DNA of 64,000 bases, taken from positions 186,001-250,000 of the forward strand of contig CAVUNO010000005.1 of NCBI GenBank assembly GCA_963742875.1. The letters run 5' to 3'. This document shows, piece after piece, positions 52,194 to 61,130 of the stretch. A model generated the notes under the pieces. That model was not told the origin of the DNA, ran no database searches, and saw only the letters and a program-made list of their open reading frames with translations. Source of the stretch: Bog-532 sp963742875. Lineage in GTDB: Bacteria > Actinomycetota > Actinomycetes > Streptosporangiales > Streptosporangiaceae. The translations under genes were made by a program, and so were the position numbers. How positions within the stretch are numbered: the first letter of the stretch is position 1; each line of letters begins with the position of its first letter.

Positions 52194-53165
52194 ATGGCGA
52201 AGTCGGGGCGGGGGACGCAGCCGGACTGGCTCGAGCCTGAGCTGGCGACCCTCACCCGGGACCGGTTTTCGGACCCTGGGTGGCTGTTCGAGCGCAAGCT
52301 GGACGGCGAGCGGTGCCTGTCGTTCCGCAGCGGTTCAGGCGTCCGGCTGATGACGCGCAACCAGAAAGAGGTCGCGAACAACTACCCCGAGATCGCCGCG
52401 GCGCTGCTCGCTCGCGGCAGCGGGGACTTCATCGTGGACGGCGAGATCGTGGCCTTCCGCGGCGCCCAGACCAGCTTCGAGCTGCTGCAGTCGCGGATCC
52501 ACGTCACCCACCCCGAGCCGGCGCTCATCCGGCGGGTGCCCGTCTTCTACTACATCTTCGACGTGCTGTACGCCGGGGACCGGGATGTCCGGTCGCTCCC
52601 GCTGCGGGAGCGCAAGGACCTGCTCGCCGGCCTGCTGGCGTTCGGTGACCCGCTGCGCTTCACCGAGCACCGGGACACCGACGGCGAGGCCTACTACGCC
52701 GAGGCCTGCCGCCAGGGCTGGGAGGGGCTCATCGCCAAGCGCGCCGACGCGCCCCACCGTCCCGGCCGGAGCCGGGACTGGCTGAAGTTCAAGTGCGAGA
52801 CGAATCAGGAGTTCGTCATCGGCGGTTTCACCGACCCGCAGCGATCACGCGTCGGGTTCGGCGCCCTACTGCTCGGCTACTACGACTCGTCCGGGCGGCT
52901 CGCCTACGCCGGCAAGGTGGGGACCGGTTTTGACACGAGGACCCTGCGCGGCATGCACGGCGAACTGACGGGCATCGAGCAGGACAAGCCGCCGTTCGAC
53001 CTGGGTGACCTGCCCCGGTCCGGGGTGCACTGGGTCGAGCCCACCCTCGTGGCCCAGGTCGGGTTCTCCGAGTGGACCCGGGACGGGCAGCTTCGCCACC
53101 CCCGGTTCCAGGGGCTGCGCCGCGACAAGGCGGCCACCGAGGTCGTCCGGGAGATACCGACGTGA
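52194..53165 (+). CDS. ligD: ATP-dependent DNA ligase (LigD/LigC-type ligase domain)
   Basis: A 323-aa ligase for non-homologous end joining. Motif I with the adenylated lysine is FERKLDGERCL (about residue 36), motif III FYYIFDVLY, motif IV GWEGLIAKRADAPH, motif V SRDWLKFKCETNQEFVIGG. The OB-fold domain follows (LLLGYYDSSGRLAYAGKVGTGFDTRTLR, then HWVEPTLVAQVGFSEWTRDGQLRHPRFQGLRRDK). Separate ligase and polymerase genes in this order are common in actinobacteria instead of one fused LigD. Its stop overlaps the GTG of the polymerase remnant (GTGA), which is a normal operon layout. The Ku gene is 9 kb downstream. Confidence 0.9.
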   Translation: MAKSGRGTQPDWLEPELATLTRDRFSDPGWLFERKLDGERCLSFRSGSGVRLMTRNQKEVANNYPEIAAALLARGSGDFIVDGEIVAFRGAQTSFELLQSRIHVTHPEPALIRRVPVFYYIFDVLYAGDRDVRSLPLRERKDLLAGLLAFGDPLRFTEHRDTDGEAYYAEACRQGWEGLIAKRADAPHRPGRSRDWLKFKCETNQEFVIGGFTDPQRSRVGFGALLLGYYDSSGRLAYAGKVGTGFDTRTLRGMHGELTGIEQDKPPFDLGDLPRSGVHWVEPTLVAQVGFSEWTRDGQLRHPRFQGLRRDKAATEVVREIPT

Positions 53166-53378
53166 CCGCCATCGACCCGAGCGGCGGCCAGGTGCGCGCC
53201 TCCGGCGTCACCGTGAAGCTGAGCAACACCGGCAAGGTACTGTTCCCCGGCGGTTCGTCCTCCGCACGATGGGCGAGCGCCTGGCCGGCACTCCCGATCC
53301 CTGGGCCGGGATGTTCGGCACCGCTACGACGTCGGCACCGCCCGCCGCCGGCTGGCTATCGTCGGCCCAAAGTCCTGA
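53162..53378 (+). pseudogene. Internally deleted LigD polymerase gene
   Basis: The frame starts like a LigD primase-polymerase (GQVRASGVTVKLSNTGKVLFPGG) and then jumps at about 53253 to the last part of the same family (FVLRTMGERLAGTPDPWAGMFG), followed in another frame by RYDVGTARRRLAIVGPKS and a stop at 53376-53378. The roughly 240 middle residues, including the Asp-x-Asp catalytic motif, are missing. The start and end of the protein are both recognisable, which indicates a single internal deletion of about 700 bp and a small later shift. Not functional. Confidence 0.75.
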
Positions 53379-53593
53379 ACCCTCGGAAAGCCACGGCCAC
53401 AGCCACCGGTCGTCGGCCGGGAGCCGTTGAACCAGCCTTCAGGATTATCCGCCACTGTGGGCCTGATTGCCCCTAACGTGGTGTGCGGGGAGCCGGGTCC
53501 CGCGGTATCTGTCCCGCCATGGCGGCAACTGGGCGGCGACCGCGCGGGTACGTGGTGGCCGGGGGTTTTCCGGGGCCGGAACGGAGGCTGGCT

Positions 53594-55177
53594 GTGGCGC
53601 GCAAGCCCGATTTCTGGGCGCGGCGGCGCAGGCTCTTCGTCCGGGGCCGCCTCCTGATCCGGGCCCAGCGACGTGGGCCGCTCGCCTGGCCGCGCCGCCC
53701 GCTGGCCCGGGCCCGGCGTCCCGGGTCGTGCGCCTGGGCCCGGCGGGCCGTCCTGGCCGCGGCCCTGCTCGCCGTGGCGTTCCTCCCGTACCCCGTGATC
53801 GGCTCGGCGTCCGTCCCGTCGGCGGGGGCCTGCCACGGGCCGTGCCGCCAGGCCGGGTTGGCGGGAAAGGTGCTCTGGGCCAGTCCGCTGCCCGGACAGT
53901 GGGCCGCCAGCAGCGGGCTCGCGGGCACGGTGCCGGTCAGCGGGCAGGCCTACGCCGCGATCGGCGATGGGGTCGCCGTCGTGGGTCTCCGGCGGAGCCT
54001 GCGCGCCTACGGCTCCCGTACCGGGACCACATTGTGGAACGCCGACCTGACGGGGTTCCCGGCGAACACGTCGATCGTCTCGGTCCGGGCCTGGCCCGGC
54101 GTGGTCACGGCCGGCGTGACCTACGGGCCAGGCGCGGCCTCGCGTGCCGAGGTGGTCTTCGCCAGTTCCACTGGGCGGCAGATCCGCCGGTACAACGCCG
54201 CGCCATTCGGCGGGGCGGTGGCTGCCTCCCGGCAGGACACGGTGATCGTGGGGCCCACCGCCGTCACCGCTTACAGCAACCGGACGGGCGCCGTGCGGTG
54301 GAGCAGGCGGATCGGCCCGGCGCCCCAGGCCTGGCAGGTGGACGGCCCGGACCTTTACGTCACCGAGGCGGCCGGCGGCTACCTGGGCCCCGCGCCGGTG
54401 ACCGCGGTGCGCAGGATCGACCTGAGCAACGGGCTGGAAAGCATTGTCCGCCCCTCGGCACCCTCGTTCCCGGACTCGTTCGGTGGTGTGGTCAACGATG
54501 TCCTGCTGTTCTCGGCCGCCTCGGGAGTGACGGCCTACGACGGGCTGACCGGCCTGAAGCTGTGGTCGATCCAGGGCGCCGTCCCTGAGGAGACAGATCC
54601 CGCTCAGCAGCACTTCTACCTCACCGAGGGCACCACCCTGATCGGAGTGGACCCACTGACCGGGAACATCATCGCCCGCGCGTCTGGATCGGCGGTGGCG
54701 GGCTCGGCGGGCATGTTCTCGGTCCGCGACGGCGTGGCCCTGGGCCTCGACCAGGGACCGAACGGCGAGGCCTGGGGGTACGACGTCCACCTGCAGCGCG
54801 TCACATGGACGTCGCCCGGCCTGCCGTGGCCGCACTACTTCGTTGACATCAGCGGCATCGGCGGTAGCGCCGAATCGGGCGGTTCGGCGGTCATCGTGGC
54901 CGATTGCGCAAAGCTGGCGCCGCAAACCCAGTCCAGCGCGCCAGGCTCGGCGTCCTCGTCGGCGTCTTCCCCGGCACCGGGCGGATCGGCGGCGCCCAGC
55001 CCTTCTCCGGGCGCGGCGATCCCCGCATCGCCGGCCGGATCGGCGACGGGCTCGGCATCACCCGGCGGATCAGCCGGGACCGGCACATCAGCCAGCAGAC
55101 CGGCCAGCGCCCCGGCGGCACCGTCGCCGTCTGGTCAGCGCTGCCAGGACCCCCAGCTCATAGCCATCGAACGCTGA
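53594..55177 (+). CDS. Membrane-anchored PQQ-like beta-propeller protein
   Basis: A 527-aa protein. An Arg-rich cytoplasmic N-terminus leads to one membrane helix (AVLAAALLAVAFLPYPVIGSA, about 51-72), then an extracytoplasmic beta-propeller with repeated PQQ-type blades: TLWNADLTGFP, AVRWSRRIG, LKLWSIQGA, IIARASGSAVAGSAGMFSVRDGVALGLDQG. The C-terminal 100 residues are a Ser/Pro/Ala linker with one Cys pair (DCAK and QRCQDP). Function unknown; such propellers can be scaffolds or sensors. GTG at 53594 follows ACGGAGGCTG. The next gene starts 23 bp downstream. Confidence 0.8.
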   Translation: MARKPDFWARRRRLFVRGRLLIRAQRRGPLAWPRRPLARARRPGSCAWARRAVLAAALLAVAFLPYPVIGSASVPSAGACHGPCRQAGLAGKVLWASPLPGQWAASSGLAGTVPVSGQAYAAIGDGVAVVGLRRSLRAYGSRTGTTLWNADLTGFPANTSIVSVRAWPGVVTAGVTYGPGAASRAEVVFASSTGRQIRRYNAAPFGGAVAASRQDTVIVGPTAVTAYSNRTGAVRWSRRIGPAPQAWQVDGPDLYVTEAAGGYLGPAPVTAVRRIDLSNGLESIVRPSAPSFPDSFGGVVNDVLLFSAASGVTAYDGLTGLKLWSIQGAVPEETDPAQQHFYLTEGTTLIGVDPLTGNIIARASGSAVAGSAGMFSVRDGVALGLDQGPNGEAWGYDVHLQRVTWTSPGLPWPHYFVDISGIGGSAESGGSAVIVADCAKLAPQTQSSAPGSASSSASSPAPGGSAAPSPSPGAAIPASPAGSATGSASPGGSAGTGTSASRPASAPAAPSPSGQRCQDPQLIAIER

Positions 55178-55200
55178 GCCGCGAAATCGCGTCGGCGGGG

Positions 55201-56355
55201 ATGGATGCCGCCCGCCTGGGTACGCCCCTGATCACGATGAACCCAGCACAGCAGGCGGTCCAGACCGTTGACCGGTTTCAGCGGCGTTTTCCCTGGCTGG
55301 CCTTCCCGGTCGCGGTGTGGAAGAAGTTCGGTGACGACCAGGCCGGCAACCTGGCCGCCCTGGTGGCCTACTACGCGTTCGTGTCGATCTTCCCGCTGCT
55401 GCTGGTCCTGTTCACCGTGCTGGAGATCGTGCTGCGCGATCATTCCGCTCTTGCCAAGGAACTGGAAGACGGCGCGGTGAAGAACTACGGGGCCCTTGGC
55501 TCGTCGCTCACGCAGAGCATCCACTCCTTCAATGGGACAGGCCCGGCGCTGGTGATTGGGGTCTTGCTGAGTTTCCTGGGCGCGCGCGCGGTCGCCAACG
55601 CGATGCAGAACGCGCTCAACTCCGTCTGGGAAGTGCCGAAGGCGGACCGTCCCGGGTTCCCGTGGTCCTGGCTGCGCAGCTTCGGCCTCATCCTGGTGGT
55701 CGGCCTCGGCGAGATCGCCACGTCGGTGCTGTCCAGCTTCATCATCACCCGCGGTCACCTCCTGCCGGGGTTCGCTATCACCGTTCTGGCCACGATCGTT
55801 ACGCTGCTCTGCAACATCGGCCTGTTCTGGCTCGCGTTCCGGCTGGCGGCCGCGAAGACGATCACCTGGCGTGACCTGCGGCTGGGCGCCATCCTGGGCG
55901 GCGTCGTCTGGCAGATCCTCCAACTGGTCGGCGGCTACTACATCGGGCACCAACTGAGGCACAGCACATCCCTGTACGGGAGCACCTTCGCGATCGTGCT
56001 GGGCCTCATCGCCTGGCTGTTCCTGCAGGCCGAGGCCACCCTGTACGTCGCGGAAGCCAACGTCGTCTGGGTCCGCAAGCTGTGGCCGCGCAGCCTGGCG
56101 CCGCCCCCGCACACCGAAGAAGATGTCCGCGCGTACGAGCTATACGCTGAAGCCGAGGCGCGCAACAAGGACGAGACCATCAGCGTGGCGGTTCCCGGCT
56201 CTCCCGGCGCGAAGAATGCGCCAGCGAGCTCACCCGCTGCCACCCGGACCGAACCCACCCGGACCGAACCCACCCGGACCAAACCGGAGAAGTCCACTGT
56301 TTCCGCGAAACGCGCGCGGGGAGAGGACCCTCATGACTCAGGCGACGACCGCTAA
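55201..56355 (+). CDS. YihY/virulence factor BrkB family membrane protein
   Basis: A 384-aa integral membrane protein. Hydrophobic helices: LAALVAYYAFVSIFPLLLVLFTVLEIVL, GPALVIGVLLSFLGARAVANAMQNALNSVW, SFGLILVVGLGEIATSVLSSFI, FAITVLATIVTLLCNIGLFWLAF, LGAILGGVVWQILQLVGGYYIG and GSTFAIVLGLIAWLFLQAEATLYVAEANVV. This is the six-helix BrkB fold; function is unclear although it was once called ribonuclease BN. The C-terminal tail has three RTEPT-type repeats. Start ATG at 55201 after the preceding gene, and its end overlaps the ndh start by 23 bp, so they are co-translated. Confidence 0.88.
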   Translation: MDAARLGTPLITMNPAQQAVQTVDRFQRRFPWLAFPVAVWKKFGDDQAGNLAALVAYYAFVSIFPLLLVLFTVLEIVLRDHSALAKELEDGAVKNYGALGSSLTQSIHSFNGTGPALVIGVLLSFLGARAVANAMQNALNSVWEVPKADRPGFPWSWLRSFGLILVVGLGEIATSVLSSFIITRGHLLPGFAITVLATIVTLLCNIGLFWLAFRLAAAKTITWRDLRLGAILGGVVWQILQLVGGYYIGHQLRHSTSLYGSTFAIVLGLIAWLFLQAEATLYVAEANVVWVRKLWPRSLAPPPHTEEDVRAYELYAEAEARNKDETISVAVPGSPGAKNAPASSPAATRTEPTRTEPTRTKPEKSTVSAKRARGEDPHDSGDDR

Positions 56356-57751
56356 CGGCCAGCCATCCGCCGCCCCGCACGTGATCGTCATCGGTGCCGG
56401 TTTCGCCGGCCTTAACGCCGTGAAGGGCCTCGGTAAGGGCCGGTTTCGCGTCACGCTGATCGATCGCAACCTCTACAGTACGTTCCAGCCACTGCTGTAC
56501 CAGGTGGCGACCGGGGGCCTGAACCCGGGCGACGTCTCCTACGCGACCGGCGGCTACGCCCGCAAGCACGGCGCCCGGTACTGCCGCGGCCTGCTCACCG
56601 ACATCGACCCCGCGGCCCGGCGCATCACGCTCCATGACGGCCGCGAGCTGAGCTACGACTACCTGGTTCTGGCTACCGGTGTCTCAGCGTCGCACTTCGG
56701 CATCAAGGGCGCCGAACAATTCACCTACGGCCTCTACACCCGCCGCGACGCGGTGACGCTGCGCGACCGCTTCCTGGCGGACGTCGAGAAGCTCAGCGAG
56801 GGGCCGCATGCGGCCCGGCTCGCCATCACCATGGTCGGTGGCGGCGCCACCGGCGTCGAGCTGGCCGGAACGATAGCCGAACTGCGCGACACGGTGCTGC
56901 GCGAGACATTCCCCGACGTCGACTCGTCCCGCATCCACGTCCGGCTGGTCGAGATGCAGTCCGAGCTGCTGACCCCGTTCGACCCGAAACTGCGCGCCTA
57001 CACCCGTCACCAGCTCGTCAAGCGCGGGGTGGACGTGCAACTGGACACCGCGATTGCCGAGGTGGCGCCCGACCGCGTGATCCTCAAGGACGGGCGGGAC
57101 CTGCACAGCGACATCACCGTGTGGACAGCCGGGGTGGCCGCTCCCCCCGAGGCCAGCCAATGGGGGCTGCCGCAAGGGCACGCGGGCCGGATCGATACCG
57201 GGCCCGACCTTCGCGTCACGGGTCGGGACCGGATCTTCGCCGTCGGCGACATTGGCCTGGTGACCGATCACCCAACACCGCAGCTTTCGCAGCCCGCGAT
57301 CCAGATGGGCCGGTTCGCGGCCGCGCAGATCCGGCGGCTCGAGGCCGGGCAGCCTACCGAGACGTTCCACTATCACGACAAGGGCCAGGCGGCCACGATC
57401 GGCCGCCGGTCCGCGGTCATCGAGCTGGTTCATGGCCCGGACTTCACCGGGACGCTGGCCTGGCTCGGCTGGCTGGCCCTGCACCTGATCTACCTGCTCG
57501 GCGGGCGCAACCGGGTGTCCGCGATCATCAATCTGGCGTGGCGCTACCTGACGTGGGGACACGGCGGGACGGTCATCGTCGGCGACGAGCCGAGCTCGGC
57601 CGCGACTGCCGAGCCGGCCGCGTTCCGCCCCGGTGCGCAACCCGGAAGCCCGTCCCGCGCTATCGCCGCCCACCAGGGTCCCGCTGACGGCGAGGCTGAG
57701 CGCCGCGATCAGGCCGCCCGGGCGCAAGCCAGGCCCTCTTCATCATCCTGA
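56333..57751 (+). CDS. ndh: Type II NADH dehydrogenase (NDH-2)
   Basis: Single-subunit, non-proton-pumping NADH:quinone oxidoreductase at the inner face of the membrane. FAD-binding: VIVIGAGFAGLNAVKGLGKG with Asp/Arg at the end of strand 2 (LIDRNLYSTFQPLLYQVATGGL). NAD-binding: MVGGGATGVELAGTIAEL. The second FAD motif is IFAVGDIG, and the quinone-site region AIQMGRFAAAQI and TFHYHDKGQAATIGRRSAVIEL is present. Membrane-association helices GTLAWLGWLALHLIYLLGGRNRVSAIINLAWRYLTW lie near the C-terminus, followed by a disordered tail. Length is 472 aa. ATG at 56333 with GGGGAGAGG. Confidence 0.93.
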   Translation: MTQATTANGQPSAAPHVIVIGAGFAGLNAVKGLGKGRFRVTLIDRNLYSTFQPLLYQVATGGLNPGDVSYATGGYARKHGARYCRGLLTDIDPAARRITLHDGRELSYDYLVLATGVSASHFGIKGAEQFTYGLYTRRDAVTLRDRFLADVEKLSEGPHAARLAITMVGGGATGVELAGTIAELRDTVLRETFPDVDSSRIHVRLVEMQSELLTPFDPKLRAYTRHQLVKRGVDVQLDTAIAEVAPDRVILKDGRDLHSDITVWTAGVAAPPEASQWGLPQGHAGRIDTGPDLRVTGRDRIFAVGDIGLVTDHPTPQLSQPAIQMGRFAAAQIRRLEAGQPTETFHYHDKGQAATIGRRSAVIELVHGPDFTGTLAWLGWLALHLIYLLGGRNRVSAIINLAWRYLTWGHGGTVIVGDEPSSAATAEPAAFRPGAQPGSPSRAIAAHQGPADGEAERRDQAARAQARPSSSS

Positions 57752-57777
57752 ACGACGGGGCGTAGTAGCCTTTCCGC

Positions 57778-58959
57778 ATGGTCGCGACGGATCCTTCCGG
57801 GAGAAGATCGCGGCTACGTGCGGGTGCCCTGCTCCTCGGCGCCGCGCTCTCGGGCACTGTCGCGCTGGCGGGCTGTTCCGGCGGCCAGGGCAGCGTCGTT
57901 GCCAGCCCGGCCACGTCGGCGGGTTCCACCGCGGCCGCCGCCAACCCGAACCTGGACCTCGGCACCCCGCTCGGCGGCAAGCCGCTGCCGGACGTCCGGC
58001 TGGAGAATCAGTTCGGCCAGCCGATGTACCTCCGCCAGTTCCGCGGCAAGGTCCTCCTGATCGGCTTCGTCGACTCCGAGTGCACCACGGTCTGCCCGCT
58101 CACCACGCTTGCCATGCTCGAGGCCAAGCAGTTGCTCGGCGCGGCCGGTGACCACGTTCAGCTGCTCGGTATCGACGCCAACCCGGACGCGATCACGGTG
58201 TCCGACGTGCTGGCGTACTCGCGCGCGCACAACATGGTGAACCGCTGGGACTTCCTCACCGGGTCGCTGCGCCAGCTCGAGGCGAGCTGGAAGGCGTTCA
58301 GCATCTACGCCAGGATCGACTCCAGCCAGGTCGACCACACTCCGGCGCTGTACGTCATCGACGCCCAGGGCCGGGAGCAGAAGGTCTACCTGACCACGAT
58401 GGCCTACTCCAGCATCAGCCAGTCCGCCCAGGTCGTGGCGCAGGAGGTGGCCGGGCTGCTGCCGGGCCACCCGGTGCTGGCCCGCAGCCAGTCGCTGGCC
58501 TACATCACCGGCCAGACCCCTACGCAGACGGTCCGGCTGCCCGCCGCCGTGCCCGCGTCCCTCCCTGCCGGAGGCCAGGTGACCCTCGGCCCGGCCCGGC
58601 CGCACCTGGTCGTGTTCTTCGCGACCTGGCTGTCGGAGATCTTCGATCTGCGCGGTCAGCTGACCGGCCTGAACTCCTACGCCCAGGCGGCCAAGGCCAG
58701 GCACCTTCCGTCGCTCACGGCCGTGGACGAGGCGGTCACCGAGCCCACCTCAGACGCGGCGCGCACGTATATCGAGGGTCTGAAACAGCCGCTCGCCTAC
58801 CAGGTCGGCCTGGATACAACCGGCCGCGTCGCGGACGGCTACGGCGTGCAGGACCAGCCGTGGTTCGTGCTCATCTCGTCGTCCGGCAAGATCGTCTGGT
58901 CCCACGACGGCTGGCTGTCCTGCGCGGCGCTCGAGGCCGTGGTCGCCAAGCGCTCCTGA
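57778..58959 (+). CDS. SCO1/SenC-like lipoprotein with two thioredoxin-like domains
   Basis: A 393-aa exported lipoprotein. The signal ends in a lipobox (SGTVALAGC), so Cys at about residue 33 should be lipidated. The first thioredoxin-like domain (residues 70-215) has SCO1 features: GFVDSECTTVCPLTTLAML with CxxxC and the later His in SSQVDHTPALYVID, together a copper or redox site used in cytochrome-oxidase assembly. The second domain (residues 270-390) keeps the fold (HLVVFFATWLSEIF, WFVLISSSGKIVWSHDG) but lacks a CxxC, so it is redox-dead. ATG at 57778 is 26 bp behind ndh, fitting a respiratory-chain cluster. Confidence 0.82.
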   Translation: MVATDPSGRRSRLRAGALLLGAALSGTVALAGCSGGQGSVVASPATSAGSTAAAANPNLDLGTPLGGKPLPDVRLENQFGQPMYLRQFRGKVLLIGFVDSECTTVCPLTTLAMLEAKQLLGAAGDHVQLLGIDANPDAITVSDVLAYSRAHNMVNRWDFLTGSLRQLEASWKAFSIYARIDSSQVDHTPALYVIDAQGREQKVYLTTMAYSSISQSAQVVAQEVAGLLPGHPVLARSQSLAYITGQTPTQTVRLPAAVPASLPAGGQVTLGPARPHLVVFFATWLSEIFDLRGQLTGLNSYAQAAKARHLPSLTAVDEAVTEPTSDAARTYIEGLKQPLAYQVGLDTTGRVADGYGVQDQPWFVLISSSGKIVWSHDGWLSCAALEAVVAKRS

Positions 58960-59003
58960 CCGAGTGGCGGAGTAACTGCAGAGGCGTGTTCAGCCCAGCG
59001 GGC

Positions 59004-59384
59004 TCAGCCGGGTGCCTGATCAGGCCGGCAGGCTAAACACAGCTGTGTGCCGGCCTGTGCCTCTTCCACGCTCGCGTACACGGGGATGAGCTGATCGGCG
59101 CCTACCAGGTTGAGCACTCTGGCCACGGTGTTCTGCGGACTGGCGAGCGCCAGCTTGCCGCCGCGGTTGCTCATCATGACGCGGATGTCGAGCAGGACCT
59201 GCACGCCCGTGGAGTCCATGAACTCCAGCCCGGACAGGTCCACGATGAGAAGCGAGACGCCCTTGGCGGCTTCCGATTCCAGCGCGCCGCGCAGCTGATC
59301 GTAGGTGTACACGTCAGACTCACCGGCGAGCGCGATCACGGTGTAAGAGTCGCCGTTCGTAACGGACACCCGAAGCTGATCCAC
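59004..59384 (-). CDS. STAS-domain anti-sigma factor antagonist
   Basis: A 126-aa SpoIIAA-like protein. The STAS fold reads YTVIALAGESDVYTYDQLRGALESEAAKGVSLLIVDLSGLEFMDSTGVQVLLDIRVMMSNRGGKLALASPQNTVARVLNLVGADQLIPVYASVEEA. The phosphorylation serine is in LEFMDSTGVQVL (about residue 61), so control by a partner kinase and PP2C phosphatase is expected. The GTG at 59384 with GAGGGG upstream gives the shortest and best start; the longer frame to 59522 is not conserved. A C-terminal tail with two Cys (LCLACRPDQ) is unusual. Confidence 0.92.
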   Translation of the reverse strand: MDQLRVSVTNGDSYTVIALAGESDVYTYDQLRGALESEAAKGVSLLIVDLSGLEFMDSTGVQVLLDIRVMMSNRGGKLALASPQNTVARVLNLVGADQLIPVYASVEEAQAGTQLCLACRPDQAPG

Positions 59385-59558
59385 GCCCCTCTTGTACCAC
59401 TTCCAGCCCCCAGAGCGGAACAGGGCCGTCTTAGGGCGGTACCCGAGCGCGGTGTGATGGCCCACCCGGCTGCGGTCGCCGTCATCGCCGTGCAAGGCAG
59501 CTGGCCCTCTTCCGGCCCGCATGATGGGGCGGAAGAGGGCCAGCTGAAGTCAGGGAGA

Positions 59559-59765
59559 TTACCGGCCGGGAGCGCATCCGTCCTTGACGCCGGCGACAAA
59601 GGAGCGCCAGTCAGCCGGAGCGAACACCAGATTCGGCCCGCTGGCGTTGTTCTTGCTGTCCCGGACAGCGACACCGGATTCTTGTGACGCCACCTCGATA
59701 CAGTCGCCATGGGCGCAGCGGAAACTCTTCCGCCAGTTAGCGCCGATCGGACCAGTGGGACGCAT
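59559..59765 (-). CDS. DUF397 domain-containing protein
   Basis: A 68-aa protein of the actinobacterial DUF397 family: ANWRKSFRCAHGDCIEVASQE, then VAVRDSKNNASGPNLVFAPADWRSFVAGVKDG, which is the complete domain. These proteins usually sit next to an XRE regulator with DUF5753 and the pair acts as a development or antibiotic regulator in Streptomyces (BldB/WhiJ-type). Here the XRE gene lies 300 bp upstream on the same strand. Confidence 0.95.
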   Translation of the reverse strand: MRPTGPIGANWRKSFRCAHGDCIEVASQESGVAVRDSKNNASGPNLVFAPADWRSFVAGVKDGCAPGR

Positions 59766-60064
59766 TAAACACCTCTTATTCCGCGAGATTTGGGTCCCGC
59801 ATTTCCTCCCCAGCTAAGGGCCAGACGCGGTTTTTGACCGCCCAAAATTACAGCATCTCCCGCGAAGGATGAGGCACCCGCATTCTGGCACACTTCCCGG
59901 CTCCGGGGCAGCTCGTCCAGCGGGTGAATGCTGAAGTTACGGTACCGTACCTTGGGCCCGGCGCGGTGTCGTATTCTGATCGTCTGGGTCACGTTATAAT
60001 AACGAATCGCTGCAGCCCTTTGCGGCCAGACGTTCGCGCCGCTAGCCGACGCGAACCGGTTCAC
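59766..60064. other. Intergenic region between XRE and DUF397 genes
   Basis: About 300 bp, richer in A and T than average around 59770-60010. It may carry a separate promoter for DUF397. Frames in it are not supported. Confidence 0.35.
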
Positions 60065-60937
60065 CTATTTCCAGCTGCCCCTGGCCTTAATAATGATATT
60101 TCGTGACTCTTCAGGCGTAGCGGAGAAATCAGACAATCGCTCGAAGGCGAGATGATATTGATATGTTTCCCTTTCCTCCTCAAAAGACAGGCTGCCGGTC
60201 AGGTGCTCGACGTACACTACGTCACGATAGCTCACGTCGTGCGCCTCGCCGAATTGAAGCAGATTGAATCCGCCTGTGATAATGGGATGAGGCGCATCGA
60301 GCGGCAGGATGCGAAGATTAATATTGTCGTATTCGGATAGCTCAAGTAGTTGGTCCAGCTGGGCGCGCATAGTGTCATTGCTGCCGACTCTTCTCCGGAG
60401 AACCGATTCGTCCAGGGCAACCTTCAGCTTGAATGGAGGATCGCGCTTCAGGATCTGCTGGCGGATCATGCGTGCTTCGATCCGGCGTTCGATCTCGCCC
60501 GGAGGTATGGGTGCGATCGACCGTGTGTTGTCACGGATCATCTGACGCGTGTAGTCCTCGGTCATCATCAGGCCGATGGCGAACTCCGGACCCCACTGCA
60601 ACGACGACTTGGCCTCGGCCTCCAGGCCGATGTATTCGGTATGGGCGTCGGGGAGCGCGCCGGAGTATCCCTCCCACCAGCCCTTTCGGTTGGCTTCCCG
60701 CGCCAGCGCCAGGAGCTGCTCGGCGTGTTCTCCGTCGATGCCGTAGAGGAGCAGGAGTTCCTTGATCTCCGAGGGGCGGGGCGTCGTGTGGGCGTTTTCA
60801 ATCCGCGAAACCTTAGACGCCGACCAGCCCATGCGCTCCGCGACCTGTTCGCCTATGAGGCCAGCGCGTTCCCGGAGTCTGCGCAGCTCTGCGGCGAGGC
60901 GGCGTCGGCGCACCGTGGGGCTGGAGGGTTCAGGCAT
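60065..60937 (-). CDS. XRE-family regulator with DUF5753 domain
   Basis: A 290-aa transcription regulator. N-terminal HTH (residues 8-62): RRRRLAAELRRLRERAGLIGEQVAERMGWSASKVSRIENAHTTPRPSEIKELLLLYGID. The DUF5753 body follows: FAIGLMMTEDYTRQMIRD, RIEARMIRQQILKRDPPFKLKVALDESVLRRRVGSNDTMRAQLDQLLELSEYDNINLRILPL and FNLLQFGEAHDVSYRDVVYVEHLTGSLSFEEERETYQYHLAFERL. The C-terminal half is AT-richer than neighbouring genes. ATG at 60937 follows AGGAG; an upstream in-frame start at 60955 is less likely. Partner DUF397 gene lies downstream. Divergent from the cyclase-fold gene. Confidence 0.94.
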   Translation of the reverse strand: MPEPSSPTVRRRRLAAELRRLRERAGLIGEQVAERMGWSASKVSRIENAHTTPRPSEIKELLLLYGIDGEHAEQLLALAREANRKGWWEGYSGALPDAHTEYIGLEAEAKSSLQWGPEFAIGLMMTEDYTRQMIRDNTRSIAPIPPGEIERRIEARMIRQQILKRDPPFKLKVALDESVLRRRVGSNDTMRAQLDQLLELSEYDNINLRILPLDAPHPIITGGFNLLQFGEAHDVSYRDVVYVEHLTGSLSFEEERETYQYHLAFERLSDFSATPEESRNIIIKARGSWK

Positions 60938-61130
60938 CGGCCTACTCCTGGGCATTAAGCCTAACTATTCCCCTGACCCACCAACGATAATCCTGGCGGA
61001 CCTGCCATAGATAGGTACACCGGAGGATTCATAAGAATATCTGCCGCAGCTCCCGATGCAACTTGCACCGGTAGTACTGTACGCCGACACTGAGGGGACG
61101 GGGGAGTTTCAACCCGGGGGTGGAGGAGTC

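Noticed and set aside
51581..52381. Upstream part of the sigma-factor reading frame
   Set aside because: Frame is open but overlaps the opposite hypothetical gene and lacks coding features; sigma conservation starts at 51580.
59765..60064. 99-codon frame between XRE and DUF397 genes
   Set aside because: No ribosome site, no similarity, ends inside promoter-like AT-rich DNA.
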